Positions 28,302 to 37,419 of a DNA stretch of 64,000 bases are shown one piece after another. How positions within the stretch are numbered: the first letter of the stretch is position 1; the number at the start of each line of letters is the position of its first letter. Position numbers and translations under genes: made by a program. The stretch spans positions 2,444,892 to 2,508,891 of the forward strand of contig CP070751.1 in NCBI GenBank assembly GCA_020348445.1, in the 5' to 3' direction. The notes under the pieces were generated by a model that was not told the origin of the DNA, did no database searches, and saw only the letters and a list, made by a program, of their open reading frames with translations. Source of the DNA: Thermoplasmata archaeon (lineage in GTDB: Archaea; Thermoplasmatota; Thermoplasmata; GCA-020350865).

Positions 28302-31300
28302 TCATTCAGATGTCCTTATCGCATTGGAAACTTCCATTTTTGAGGCCTTTAATATGGGTATCAGGGCAGAAATCATTGCCACGATGTACGATATCAATAA
28401 TATCCCTGCGACATACAGCCAAGGCCAACTACCAAAATCAATATTCATCCTTAAAAGATAAACACTGGAGGCAATAATCCCACTGAGTGTACCTATGATG
28501 ATTCCTGATAAAATCACATATGAATTCTCCAAGAAAAGAGATTTCATGAGGGTCCCTTTTGAAAATCCTATGGCCCTGAGAATACCCATTTCCCTTCTTC
28601 TCTCAAGGGTGTTTCTTGCGGCGACAATGCCAAAGCCTAGGGTGCCTATTATAAGGCCAAACAATAGAATGACCTGGAATATGGAAATGTAGGTGTTTTC
28701 AATGAGAATATTCTCCACAACCACTGACTCAACTGAATATGCGTCAAAACCATATGCGGAAAGTGCACTCTCAAGTTCAGTCATCTGCGGTTTTAAATTG
28801 CTGGCCTCTGATTTGAAAAGGAACAAATCGTACCCGTTATCAGTGGGATACAGAACATCGAAATTCTCGTCCCAGATTATCAGACTCCCTTGAAATATCG
28901 AGTTTCCTATAATACCCACGATTTTCAAGGATACGGTATTTCCCATCTCGTCCACAATCGTAATTGTGGAGCCCAAATCAAGTCCAAGGATCCATACTAT
29001 TGTATTATAATCCCCAATTGCGGGAATTTCATCGTCTTCCTTTGATTCCTGAAGAAGTAACCAGGGATTATCCTCACCATCCCCCAGATCCTCATGATTG
29101 ATGAAAACGAATGAATTGTCCCAAAAAAAGGATTTGTTGGCTCCTATTAATCTCGGACTTGCTGCCCGATTTAAATTAGAGCATGTGCCCCCCAAATCGC
29201 CTTTGGTTTTGAACTGCGTGATTTCAAGCTCATTAAACACATTCGATGAAATCCCGCTTTTTTGTCTTGAGCCTGAGTCTGCAAGGTCAGCGAATATGGG
29301 ATTCACGCCCTCACCCATTATCTGATAACCTCCCCCGCTTTCTGAAACAGCCTTTTCAACATCGTAAATTGCTCCTTGGAGGTTTATGGTCAGGCTCACC
29401 AAAACGAACAATGTCAAGGAGAAAAGAAATACAGAGAACATAGTTCTTTTTGGTCTTCTGGCAGCGTTCTTAATGGAGAATTGCAAAAGCCATCTCTTTC
29501 CATGTTGTATTGGTATCTCTTTTTCTTCCTTACCATATTCCCACGTTACTTTCACAAGAAAGTGGTGAAAGACAAGTATAAATCCACAAAGCAGCATAAA
29601 TCCGGAAATAAAGAACAGCTCGATTACAGGCACTATATCTGCAAAATAAGAGGTAAGAATTAGTGTATAAATCACCAAGGCCAAACCTGCCCAAAATTCG
29701 ATATTTTTTTTATGTCTTATCCCTATAAATCCCCGTGCAGAAAAAATTAGAATCACAGGCCCCAAACCAAGGGTCACAAATCCTAGTTCGCTTTGAAATC
29801 CATTCCCAATAAGAACGGGCAAAACCAGTATTATCAAACCTATAATCCCAAAAAAGGATGGTAAGAAGATGCTCTTTTTCTCCTCCCTTGCAGACAATCC
29901 ATACCTAAGAGCTCCCGCCACGGTCCTCCTTCCCTCATACCAAAGTGCAAGGAACATAGTAAAAATAGAGATAAGAATCCCCAGAGAGAAACCTACCACC
30001 AGACTATCCAATGTATAATAGAATCTCACCTGTGAACCCTCCATTATGGACGACCAAAAAGTATTCATTCCAGTAATAAGAAAAACTCCAAATAAAAGAC
30101 CTAAAATCACACCAAAGACTCCACCTACAATTGAGAGAATTGTACCCTCCACAAGAAATATATGATTTATTGATCGTTTTCTGAAACCCAGGGCCCTTAA
30201 AGTCGCATTCTCTGTCATCCTGGATTCTATTCTCAAGGTAATTAAAAGTACGATAAGTACGGCTGCCGCGATAATACAGGCTGCGCTGAAGGCGAGGAAC
30301 ATCTGCGTGAAGATATCGATTCCTTGGGCTGATTCAAGGGCATCCAGCTTCACTGCTTTTATCGAGATAGAGGCCTCGTCTGCACCAATGAAATTGTTTA
30401 ATATATCCTCCACTTGTTGTGTCAATTCTGATAAACTCGAGTCCTGCTTAGGTATCATTCTGACCTGGGTAATATTGCCTATATCTGTGTTCCACAGATT
30501 TGTTCCCTGTGCAAAACCAATAAATGCCTTTGGTGTCCCCTCGTAATCCTGCCAATATCTCTCATCGTCATTTGTAATTAAATCCAGGTTCATGGGAAAA
30601 GGCGGGTCCCAGTCGAAGGCGCTCATCTTACCTTCTATTCCTGGAAAGGATGGCATAAGCATTCTGTCATCGGCCTTTCCTTGCATATCTACGATATATT
30701 TTACAGTGAAGTTCTTTGTAAGATACCTAATGTTGTAGAACTCGTCCATAACAGAGTAGTTCATGGCCACTGTGTCCTCAACATCTGCCTGTAATCTTTC
30801 TGCCACCCAATTATTTATAATAATCTCATCTTCCGCCAATGAACCCTCGATTTCCTGGGTGCTTCCATTTAAGGTGAACAAACCGAATTCATTATCGAGA
30901 TTTGGATCAAAGGCTGTTATAGTGGAGTAGGGCACATACCTATCACCCAGGGATAGTGTATTCCAAAAGTAGGTTAAGATTTGTGATGTTGCCTTCAATG
31001 TGGTAATAGAGGGATGGTTGCTTATAAGTTCAAGGTAATCATATGAAAAAAAGATGTCAGCAGACTCCAGTGCCAAGTAATTCTTACCAGTATTTTGAAG
31101 TAACCTGAATCCTGCCTCTTCATAACCAATTGCATCATCGAGGGCGCTTCTTAGAGTTTTAGAAACATCATTGCACAGTTTTTCACCTTCTCTTTCATCT
31201 CCTGTATTAGAGACGAGAATCATGTTCATGGAATCCTCTGAATTGAAAAGCAATTGAAGGCTCTCGATATTCACATATATGTTTTGTGGTGTATTTCTGT

Positions 31301-32006
31301 TGGCATTTAACTGGAACCTTCCCATACCCTCAGAGGAAACGACATCTTTTACCTCCAACTGAACCTTGAGGTTGGTGTTCTTTTGTTCACCCAGGAAAAT
31401 TGCCTCAAATACCTGATCCAATCTGGCAAAGGAAATGTTGATCTTTTCCCCTTTTCCCACACCTATTTCGGATGCTACATCCTCGTTAATGAAAACTTCA
31501 TTTATACCCAGGGAGAAATCAAGTTGTATCCCCTCTACTGATAACATGGAGCCAAATTCAAAAAAGGCTTCGTTGATACCGATTAAGTTGGCTTTTGTTG
31601 TTCTCGCCCCTGTACTTGGGCTTTCAGCAATTCCCTTCATGTAAATTATGGGTGCAAGGTGATCCACATCATCCATGAGGTCATTGTTGTCCATCAAGGA
31701 ATCAAGGATAGAGCCAGAAAACAGTCTGTCTGATGTGATTATCTCATCCACTTCACCCAGATTATCGTAAGCTGCGTCAGTTATACTAGCTCTGAGAGAA
31801 TCCCCTGAGATGAGGGAACCGGTAATTACCAAGGTACTTATGCAGGTTGCAGCTATCAAAGCCAAATTTGTTTTGGCATGGCCCCTAAGAGACCTTATGG
31901 CTATTGTGACTACCTGCGGTTGTAAAATTCCAAGGCCAAGGACTCCAGCCACCGTAATCAGAAATAATACAAATAATATCAGGGCACCAATACCAAGGCC
32001 GCTCAT
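28302..32006 (-). CDS. Large FtsX/MacB-type ABC transporter permease
   Basis: 1234 residues, roughly twice a single FtsX-like unit. An N-terminal helix (~5-28) and another at ~45-70 flank the start of a long extracytoplasmic MacB-PCD-like domain (~75-560). Three FtsX helices follow (~565-690), then additional helices (~735-880). A second helix and extracytoplasmic domain (~910-1100) precede a final three-helix FtsX block (~1115-1225, ARNTLERRREMGILRAIGFSKG). ARNTLERRREMGILRAIG is the typical coupling-loop motif. Such permeases work with a LolD/MacB-type ATPase on lipoproteins, peptides or envelope stress; no ATPase gene is adjacent. A membrane location is clear, the substrate is not. Confidence 0.88.
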   Translation of the reverse strand: MSGLGIGALILFVLFLITVAGVLGLGILQPQVVTIAIRSLRGHAKTNLALIAATCISTLVITGSLISGDSLRASITDAAYDNLGEVDEIITSDRLFSGSILDSLMDNNDLMDDVDHLAPIIYMKGIAESPSTGARTTKANLIGINEAFFEFGSMLSVEGIQLDFSLGINEVFINEDVASEIGVGKGEKINISFARLDQVFEAIFLGEQKNTNLKVQLEVKDVVSSEGMGRFQLNANRNTPQNIYVNIESLQLLFNSEDSMNMILVSNTGDEREGEKLCNDVSKTLRSALDDAIGYEEAGFRLLQNTGKNYLALESADIFFSYDYLELISNHPSITTLKATSQILTYFWNTLSLGDRYVPYSTITAFDPNLDNEFGLFTLNGSTQEIEGSLAEDEIIINNWVAERLQADVEDTVAMNYSVMDEFYNIRYLTKNFTVKYIVDMQGKADDRMLMPSFPGIEGKMSAFDWDPPFPMNLDLITNDDERYWQDYEGTPKAFIGFAQGTNLWNTDIGNITQVRMIPKQDSSLSELTQQVEDILNNFIGADEASISIKAVKLDALESAQGIDIFTQMFLAFSAACIIAAAVLIVLLITLRIESRMTENATLRALGFRKRSINHIFLVEGTILSIVGGVFGVILGLLFGVFLITGMNTFWSSIMEGSQVRFYYTLDSLVVGFSLGILISIFTMFLALWYEGRRTVAGALRYGLSAREEKKSIFLPSFFGIIGLIILVLPVLIGNGFQSELGFVTLGLGPVILIFSARGFIGIRHKKNIEFWAGLALVIYTLILTSYFADIVPVIELFFISGFMLLCGFILVFHHFLVKVTWEYGKEEKEIPIQHGKRWLLQFSIKNAARRPKRTMFSVFLFSLTLFVLVSLTINLQGAIYDVEKAVSESGGGYQIMGEGVNPIFADLADSGSRQKSGISSNVFNELEITQFKTKGDLGGTCSNLNRAASPRLIGANKSFFWDNSFVFINHEDLGDGEDNPWLLLQESKEDDEIPAIGDYNTIVWILGLDLGSTITIVDEMGNTVSLKIVGIIGNSIFQGSLIIWDENFDVLYPTDNGYDLFLFKSEASNLKPQMTELESALSAYGFDAYSVESVVVENILIENTYISIFQVILLFGLIIGTLGFGIVAARNTLERRREMGILRAIGFSKGTLMKSLFLENSYVILSGIIIGTLSGIIASSVYLLRMNIDFGSWPWLYVAGILLISYIVAMISALIPILKASKMEVSNAIRTSE

Positions 32007-32170
32007 GGTTCTTAAATCACCTAGGTTCTATTTATTTGCTTCGAGAACTGGATTATTATTTGAATAATTATGATTAATTATGCCAGGTTTTTGTATTTCC
32101 AATGGGCTAATAAAACAATAGAAAACCAATAATTATATAAGATATAAATAGAATATATATCAAAAACGTA

Positions 32171-33286
32171 GTGAGTAGTGATAAAATACAAGAGGAAGGT
32201 ATTGAAACTGTCAAATCATTGGTCATATTAGTGATATTTCTAAGCGCTACTTTCACAGTTACAGCGATGATACCATATGAAGATTCTAAAGACAATACAG
32301 AAAAGCCCATGGACAAACCTCTAGAAGAGGAGAGAATAAATTCCCCAGACCCTGAGATTCCTGAGATAGATACTTCAACAGCATGTGAATCACAGGTTAT
32401 AATTACAAAAGACCTGGAGCGATTAATTGAGAAAGTTTCTAGGAAAATTGAATGTAAAAAAGATCCCTGCTACGTTAATGACCGCGACTCATATGAACCG
32501 TACAGTGATGGCTTGGTGGCACCCTTGGCAAATGCAGGGATAGACGAGATTGTTTGGGAGGGAGAACCTGCTTATCTTGATGGCTCAAAATCCAACGATT
32601 CGGATGGTACCATTGTTAAATATTCTTGGTATTTAGATATGGAACTGATAGGCAATTCAGAAACCTTTTTCACCAACCTTACATTGGGAATTCATGACAT
32701 AATGCTAATTGTTGAGGACAATGATGGATTGACAGATGATGATTGGGTGAGAGTTACGGTATATGAAGAGGGTACGAAAGCAAATGGTGCTTCACTCAGT
32801 GGCGCTGTAATAGATGCCAGGACAAGAGAGGGTTTTGATCCCTATATAGTGCTCACCAATGGAGATTTTCAAATATCCACATGGACAGATTTCGGAGGTA
32901 ATTATAGTTTCATTGGTCTTCCGGCGGGACATTACGAGATATTTTGCGAGGCAGAAGGCTACGAGGACTATTATAGTGAAATGGATATAAAATATGACGA
33001 TGAGTTAATTCATGATATTATAATGAATAGAGCCGTTACCAGAATCGAACTATTCTATCCAATGTTCAGACCAGAGCCCAGACGTGTATCGATCATTACC
33101 GTTAACTACACATTTGTAACGAGGAGGAACCTATATCTTGAACCCGACGTAATAGAATTACCAATTTTACGATCAAATTCATCTAATCCTCCACTCCCTA
33201 AGGTAATACGACCTACTCCCCCAAATTTGTATCTGCCCCCTGAACCTCCAAGTATTGATCTTTATTGGGTGAATCGGGATCCTTAA
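32171..33286 (+). CDS. Exported PKD + carboxypeptidase-regulatory-like domain protein
   Basis: 371 residues from the GTG at 32171. A hydrophobic segment (~14-36) acts as signal or anchor. An acidic spacer follows (~40-110) with CESQ...CKKDPC cysteines that could pair. A PKD-type domain occupies ~113-198 (ANAGID...LDGSKSNDSDGTIVKYSW). A carboxypeptidase-regulatory-like beta-sandwich spans ~203-290 (LSGAVIDARTREGFD...GLPAGHYEIFCEAEGY). A Pro-rich tail of ~80 residues has no membrane helix. Such domains are binding or structural modules in surface proteins. It stands alone, divergent from the permease gene across a 164-base AT-rich region with several TATA-like stretches. Confidence 0.8.
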   Translation: MSSDKIQEEGIETVKSLVILVIFLSATFTVTAMIPYEDSKDNTEKPMDKPLEEERINSPDPEIPEIDTSTACESQVIITKDLERLIEKVSRKIECKKDPCYVNDRDSYEPYSDGLVAPLANAGIDEIVWEGEPAYLDGSKSNDSDGTIVKYSWYLDMELIGNSETFFTNLTLGIHDIMLIVEDNDGLTDDDWVRVTVYEEGTKANGASLSGAVIDARTREGFDPYIVLTNGDFQISTWTDFGGNYSFIGLPAGHYEIFCEAEGYEDYYSEMDIKYDDELIHDIIMNRAVTRIELFYPMFRPEPRRVSIITVNYTFVTRRNLYLEPDVIELPILRSNSSNPPLPKVIRPTPPNLYLPPEPPSIDLYWVNRDP

Positions 33287-33303
33287 AATCCTTACACCAA
33301 TGC

Positions 33304-34104
33304 CTACTTTTTAACAATTTCAAGAAGTTTCTCGTGCAAATCACTGTTACCAGCTATAATCAGATTACTCCAATTGGTAACATTGATTTCTTTCTCATCA
33401 AGGCTCATCCCAAAATCGTCTGTTATGATACCCCCTGCTTCCTTTACTATAAGCTGTGCGGAGCTGATGTCCAATAACCTGCAGGTGTCTCTCAGATCCA
33501 CATAACCAGAAAGAGCTCCCTGGGCAACAAAGCATATGTCCAGGGCAACTGAGCCAAAGCACCTGGTTCTATTAGCGACGTTCATTACCTTCATTGCACT
33601 CATCAGGCTCTCGGGAGTATGCGGGTGAAGCTCAAGACCCACAGCACTCAAAATATTTGATTTAGAGGTGGATATCCTTTTTCCATTTAGATAACTGCCT
33701 TTACCTCGTATTGCATGATATTCGTCCCCTGTTACCAGGTTTCGGACATAGCCTACATCGATTCTTCCAATTTTAGCCTCAGAACTTGCCAAGGCAAGTG
33801 AAATAGCAAAAAGTGGTATACCGTCCTTTGCATTTCCAGAGCCATCCAAGGGATCGGCAATGACAATTTCCTGGGCATTTCCCAGCTCAATTACCCCACA
33901 TTCCTCAGAAATCAGTTTAACATTCCCAATATCTTTTAGTTTCTTTAAAATCACATCCTCAACTGCCTTATCAATACCCCGGGTAATATCGCCTCCTGCA
34001 CCCCGCCCAAGTGTTCTTTTAGCCTCTTTTTTCCCTGAGATGCTCAATGCCACCTCTTGAGCTTCTTTTCCTATTTCACTGAATATCTCCAGCCAATTAT
34101 CCAT
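33304..34104 (-). CDS. Inositol monophosphatase / archaeal fructose-1,6-bisphosphatase family enzyme
   Basis: 266 residues. The Mg-binding motifs of the IMPase superfamily are present: ISEECG (E67/E68), DPLDGSGNAKD (D84, D87, S89) and a C-terminal LLDISSAQLIVKEAGG corresponding to the usual WDxAAG-x-L...AGG element. The length is normal for archaeal dual IMPase/FBPase enzymes. The activity would be Mg-dependent hydrolysis of inositol phosphate, fructose-1,6-bisphosphate or a related sugar phosphate. It starts 18 bases after the DUF6125-like gene and is the last gene of the minus-strand iron operon. The exact substrate cannot be read from sequence. Confidence 0.88.
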   Translation of the reverse strand: MDNWLEIFSEIGKEAQEVALSISGKKEAKRTLGRGAGGDITRGIDKAVEDVILKKLKDIGNVKLISEECGVIELGNAQEIVIADPLDGSGNAKDGIPLFAISLALASSEAKIGRIDVGYVRNLVTGDEYHAIRGKGSYLNGKRISTSKSNILSAVGLELHPHTPESLMSAMKVMNVANRTRCFGSVALDICFVAQGALSGYVDLRDTCRLLDISSAQLIVKEAGGIITDDFGMSLDEKEINVTNWSNLIIAGNSDLHEKLLEIVKK

Positions 34105-34122
34105 TTTTTAATCACCATCTTA

Positions 34123-34653
34123 TCATTTTATTTTAAATTCCCATTCACACCAAAGGTTTTCTTGATGCTTGCCAGGAGGACAAACATTACAATTGACTAT
34201 AATATCCTCGTTAAATTCTTTTACAAAGTTTTTCAGGTATCCCCAGCGGACGTTATTGCATGGAAACTCTGAAAGTCCTTTGGAAAGTCGGGTTTTCTGA
34301 ACACGACAGTCAGTATTCCTGAATAGAGCCCTGTTCTCTTCCTCAATGATTTCCTTGTTCTCCAAATCCAAGGACCAGGATGTGAGCTTTAAGGCTTCAA
34401 TAACTGCATGGATGTCATTTTTCTGAATCCCGAATGTCTCTTTTATCCTCCTTGCCTCGATCTTCCCCATTACCTCCCATACGTTCTTGTCAATCTCAGT
34501 TGCGCTTGCTGTGTCGAACTTATTTTCGATTCCAAGAAAATAAAGACCGTCCACTGTCCAAAGGTTGCGCATCTGCAGAAAGAACAGGTCAATTAGTTTT
34601 TCAGAGGGCATATTTAACATCATATCTCTGTCCAGTTTTCTTGCAGGGTCCAT
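34123..34653 (-). CDS. DUF6125-like Cys-containing cytoplasmic protein
   Basis: 176 residues with no signal or membrane segment. The pattern LWTVDGLYFLGIENKFDTASATEIDKNVW, then KIEARR and a C-terminal half with NTDCRVQ, EFPCNNVR and CNVCPPG, resembles the family I know as DUF6125 (related to ATC-hydrolase/L-2-amino-thiazoline-type proteins). Members often occur beside redox or Fe-S genes. The four conserved cysteines could bind a metal. Five bases separate it from the flavoprotein gene upstream and 18 from the phosphatase downstream, so it is within the iron operon. Function unknown; the family assignment is from memory of the motif. Confidence 0.7.
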   Translation of the reverse strand: MDPARKLDRDMMLNMPSEKLIDLFFLQMRNLWTVDGLYFLGIENKFDTASATEIDKNVWEVMGKIEARRIKETFGIQKNDIHAVIEALKLTSWSLDLENKEIIEEENRALFRNTDCRVQKTRLSKGLSEFPCNNVRWGYLKNFVKEFNEDIIVNCNVCPPGKHQENLWCEWEFKIK

Positions 34654-34658
34654 AAATG

Positions 34659-36032
34659 TCAGTCCTCCACTTTTTCTTTTTGTTGTTCAAAACTCTCCAA
34701 GGCTCTTATGAAGGGATCAGTTAAAAGGCTGAGGGGTGGAGTAAAACAACGCTCTGTAAACAAGAGTTCAGAAATTGTCATTTTATTTTTGATTGCAAGT
34801 GCAATTGCATTTATTCTTTCCTTAACGTCCTCTTCTGATATTATCTGGGCACCCACTAAAAGGTTATCGTGGGCAAGTAATTTGATGTTTATCAGTTTGT
34901 TGTCTGGATAGTAACTTGAGCGTGTTTGTCCTGTTGCCCTGCCAATATTTACCTCGAGCCGGGATTGATTTGCCATATGGGATGTCAGACCAACTGATCC
35001 CACCTGCAAATCTCCGATAACTGTTATAGATGGACTGAGATATCCCTTGATTTTTAAATCACCGCCAGATATGTTCTCTGCAATCATTCTCGCATGTAGA
35101 GCTGCGGTGGATGCCAAGGCACTGATTTTTGGAGTAGAGGTTATTTGATCTCTAACTTCCACACAATCCCCTAAAGCAAAAACATTTTTGAATGGTTGTC
35201 CCTCCCTTTCAACATTCAGAGTTGGATTTACCACTACACCTCCTGATTTACCCACTGCCAAACCAGCTTCTTGTACCAGATCCGAATTTGGCTTAACACC
35301 AGTTGCAATGAGCACCAAATCAGCTGGAAATTCCCCTTCATCTGTGGCCACTGCACTTACTGTTTTCTCTCCTTTAATGGATGATACCCTTGTGGAGCAA
35401 TAAATCTTTATTCCCTTCGTTTTAAGATGCCTTTGTATTATTTCAGCCATATCAAAATCAAGAATCTGGGGAACAATAGACGGAAGCATCTCGATTACTG
35501 TTGTCTTTATTCTATTATGAACAAAGGCAACTGCAGTTTCCAAACCAATAATCCCCGCACCGATAATTACAGCATTACTCGCACTCATCATAGCCTCATT
35601 TAGGATGTTTCCTTCCTCGTAGTTGCTAAGGGTATACACTCCGTCCAATTCAACTCCCTCAATTGGTGGAATAAAGGGCTTCCTACCAGTTGCTATAACC
35701 AAAATATCGTAATCTAGAACCTCACCAGAATTTAAGGTCACCTGTTGATTGTCCAAATCCAAATCAGTTGCTTCACTTTCTGTTTTTAACTCGATTCCCC
35801 TACCTCTGTAAAAATCAGTGGTTTTTAGTATAATATCCTCCATGTACTCAACCTTTCCCTCCATAACAAAGGGCATGCCGCATGGGGAGTAGCTGCCAAT
35901 GGCTTCCTTTTTAATCACAGTGATTTGAAAGTTCCCTTTCTTTTTAGTCAATGCCATGGCTAAAGTCATTCCCGCCACACCGCCACCGACAATAACTATT
36001 TTCTTTTTTTGGACATTTGTATCTTGGCTCAT
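34659..36032 (-). CDS. CoA-disulfide-reductase/NADH-oxidase-like flavoprotein
   Basis: 457 residues of the pyridine-nucleotide-disulfide oxidoreductase family. The FAD site is IVIVGGGVAGMTLA (~12-25), the active-site cysteine C51 lies in SPCGMPF, the NAD(P)H site is AVIIGAGIIGLE (~160-171), the second FAD motif is NVFALGDC (~300), and the C-terminal dimer domain ends with PPLSLLTDPFIRA. A single Cys in SxCGxP is typical of CoA-disulfide reductases, persulfide reductases and NADH oxidases. Substrates may be CoA-SS-CoA, polysulfide or O2. It sits 32 bases after a DtxR regulator within the feoB-headed operon, suggesting a link to iron or redox stress; inference. Confidence 0.85.
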   Translation of the reverse strand: MSQDTNVQKKKIVIVGGGVAGMTLAMALTKKKGNFQITVIKKEAIGSYSPCGMPFVMEGKVEYMEDIILKTTDFYRGRGIELKTESEATDLDLDNQQVTLNSGEVLDYDILVIATGRKPFIPPIEGVELDGVYTLSNYEEGNILNEAMMSASNAVIIGAGIIGLETAVAFVHNRIKTTVIEMLPSIVPQILDFDMAEIIQRHLKTKGIKIYCSTRVSSIKGEKTVSAVATDEGEFPADLVLIATGVKPNSDLVQEAGLAVGKSGGVVVNPTLNVEREGQPFKNVFALGDCVEVRDQITSTPKISALASTAALHARMIAENISGGDLKIKGYLSPSITVIGDLQVGSVGLTSHMANQSRLEVNIGRATGQTRSSYYPDNKLINIKLLAHDNLLVGAQIISEEDVKERINAIALAIKNKMTISELLFTERCFTPPLSLLTDPFIRALESFEQQKEKVED

Positions 36033-36064
36033 GCCTTTACCTCCTTTAGATTATCTTAACCTGA

Positions 36065-36511
36065 TTATGCCTTCTCGCATATCAATCTTTCACCAGTTTT
36101 GCAGTAGTGCTTGAAATGACCAAGCCAGATTGGATCCACTGGAGCCTCCCGCACAAATTCTACGAACCTGTTCAATTGCTTTACAGTCTGAGCAGATACA
36201 TGGTGCTCGATTTGGCATGCGTCCTTCTCGGCATTCTTCTTATTGACTCCAATTATCTCAAGAAATTCTGCAAGGGTCTTGTGGGTCTTTATAAGTTCTT
36301 TAGCAATTTTTTCTCCATCCTTGGTCAAGGTGACTCCGCGGTAGGGCACGTAATTTACCAATTTCTTTTTGGATAACTTTTGTACCATCTCCGTGGCGCT
36401 CGGGGGAGACACACCGAGATTTGCGGCAAGATCATTTGTATGCACATGACCATGCTTTTTTTCTAGGTTATGTATTACCTCGATGTATTCCTCAATGGTC
36501 TTGTTCTTCAT
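36065..36511 (-). CDS. DtxR/MntR family metal-dependent repressor
   Basis: 148 residues. An N-terminal winged helix (~5-65; VHTNDLAANLGVSPPSATEMVQKL as recognition region) is followed by the metal-binding and dimerisation domain (~70-140) with EFLEIIGV, DACQIEH and HHVS residues that match MntR/IdeR metal ligands (Cys/Glu/His). There is no C-terminal SH3 domain, as in short MntR-like members. Its ATG follows GGAGGGAAGG. It is the second DtxR-type protein in the same operon and is a candidate to bind the palindromes at 39450-39483; which of the two does so cannot be decided from sequence. Confidence 0.88.
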   Translation of the reverse strand: MKNKTIEEYIEVIHNLEKKHGHVHTNDLAANLGVSPPSATEMVQKLSKKKLVNYVPYRGVTLTKDGEKIAKELIKTHKTLAEFLEIIGVNKKNAEKDACQIEHHVSAQTVKQLNRFVEFVREAPVDPIWLGHFKHYCKTGERLICEKA

Positions 36512-36577
36512 TTCCTTCCCTCCTTTTTCGAAATTTTGGTATAATTCAATTTATTTTCTTTATCCATTCTATCACCC

Positions 36578-37219
36578 TCACTCTGTACGGACATATATGT
36601 TAGAGGCGATTTCTTTGTCCACAACAACTTGGGTCCTTCCCACAGAGAACACATAGGATGGGGATCTTTGTATCAGGGTTAATATGCGGCCTGGAAGAAC
36701 TCCCATTGCCATAAGTTTTTTTAACATGTTGTGATCCCGGGTCTGAATATAAATCACAGTGCCCTTTTGTCCCCTTTTTAATTCACTCAATTGATGTATG
36801 ACCTTGCCTGCCATACTTCGACGCTCCCTACAGCAGCGTCCTTTTGGTATCCTGCGGCCATGGGGGCATTCCCTTGGATGGCCAAGCAATGTGCAGACTC
36901 CTTCCTCAACTTCCCCTGAAATCAGAATATGCTCGAATTGACAGGCAGGGGATTCCATTTCTCTCTTGCTCATGCGGATAAGATCGTGGAACAGCCTCTC
37001 TGCAAGCCTATGTCTTCTAATTACTCCTTCGGCCACTTCCTTACCCTTCTTTGTGAACTTTATTCCGTCTTTTTCCTTTTTTATGAGGCCGTTTTCCTTA
37101 AGCTCAGACACTGCCTTTAATTTACCAATATCTTTTTCCTTAAAGTGGCTCTTCTCCTTTTCTATCAAAGAGATCCATAGACTCTCAAGATCTTCTTCTG
37201 CATCCTCTGACAGATTCAT
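36578..37219 (-). CDS. DtxR-like winged-helix / FeoA fusion regulator
   Basis: 213 residues. The N-terminal ~65 residues form a winged-helix-like region (LKAVSELKENGLIKKEKDGIKFTKKG). The DtxR-type metal domain follows (~65-120; CQFEHILI, with a CPHG..IPKGRCC cysteine motif). The C-terminus is a FeoA/SH3-like domain (~138-213; LSELKRGQKGTVIYI...GVLPGRILTLI). It overlaps the upstream mini-protein gene by ATGA, so it is coupled to feoB expression. I infer an iron-sensing regulator that may also contact FeoB through its FeoA domain; no stand-alone feoA lies nearby, so the fusion could replace it. Confidence 0.85.
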   Translation of the reverse strand: MNLSEDAEEDLESLWISLIEKEKSHFKEKDIGKLKAVSELKENGLIKKEKDGIKFTKKGKEVAEGVIRRHRLAERLFHDLIRMSKREMESPACQFEHILISGEVEEGVCTLLGHPRECPHGRRIPKGRCCRERRSMAGKVIHQLSELKRGQKGTVIYIQTRDHNMLKKLMAMGVLPGRILTLIQRSPSYVFSVGRTQVVVDKEIASNIYVRTE

Positions 37220-37419
37220 TTTTTCACCTTCTTTTCTTTTTTTCTTCTTTTACGTATCAACTTGATCAGTTTGGGCTCAGGTAAATATTCGTATCCGCAG
37301 TTTGGGCAGCGAAGTTTGTCACATGAAGAAATCGGACAGGTCGCACATGCACTTCTTCCCTCGTCCAATGAGAACTCAAAACCGCAGAAGGTGCATTTTA
37401 TTTCAGAATCAATGCTCAC
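37216..37419 (-). CDS. FeoB-associated Cys-rich mini-protein (zinc-ribbon-like)
   Basis: 67 residues from a GTG that overlaps the feoB stop (GTGA) and ends overlapping the next start (ATGA), so both junctions are translationally coupled. Seven cysteines are arranged as C9-x2-C12, C25-x2-C28, C33 and C38-x2-C41, followed by a strongly basic Lys/Arg tail. This is a zinc-ribbon or rubredoxin-like arrangement. A longer in-frame opening reaches 37557 but lies inside feoB and is not needed. Small Cys-rich proteins next to feoB are a known pattern; iron handling or regulation is inferred. Confidence 0.8.
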   Translation of the reverse strand: MSIDSEIKCTFCGFEFSLDEGRSACATCPISSCDKLRCPNCGYEYLPEPKLIKLIRKRRKKEKKVKK

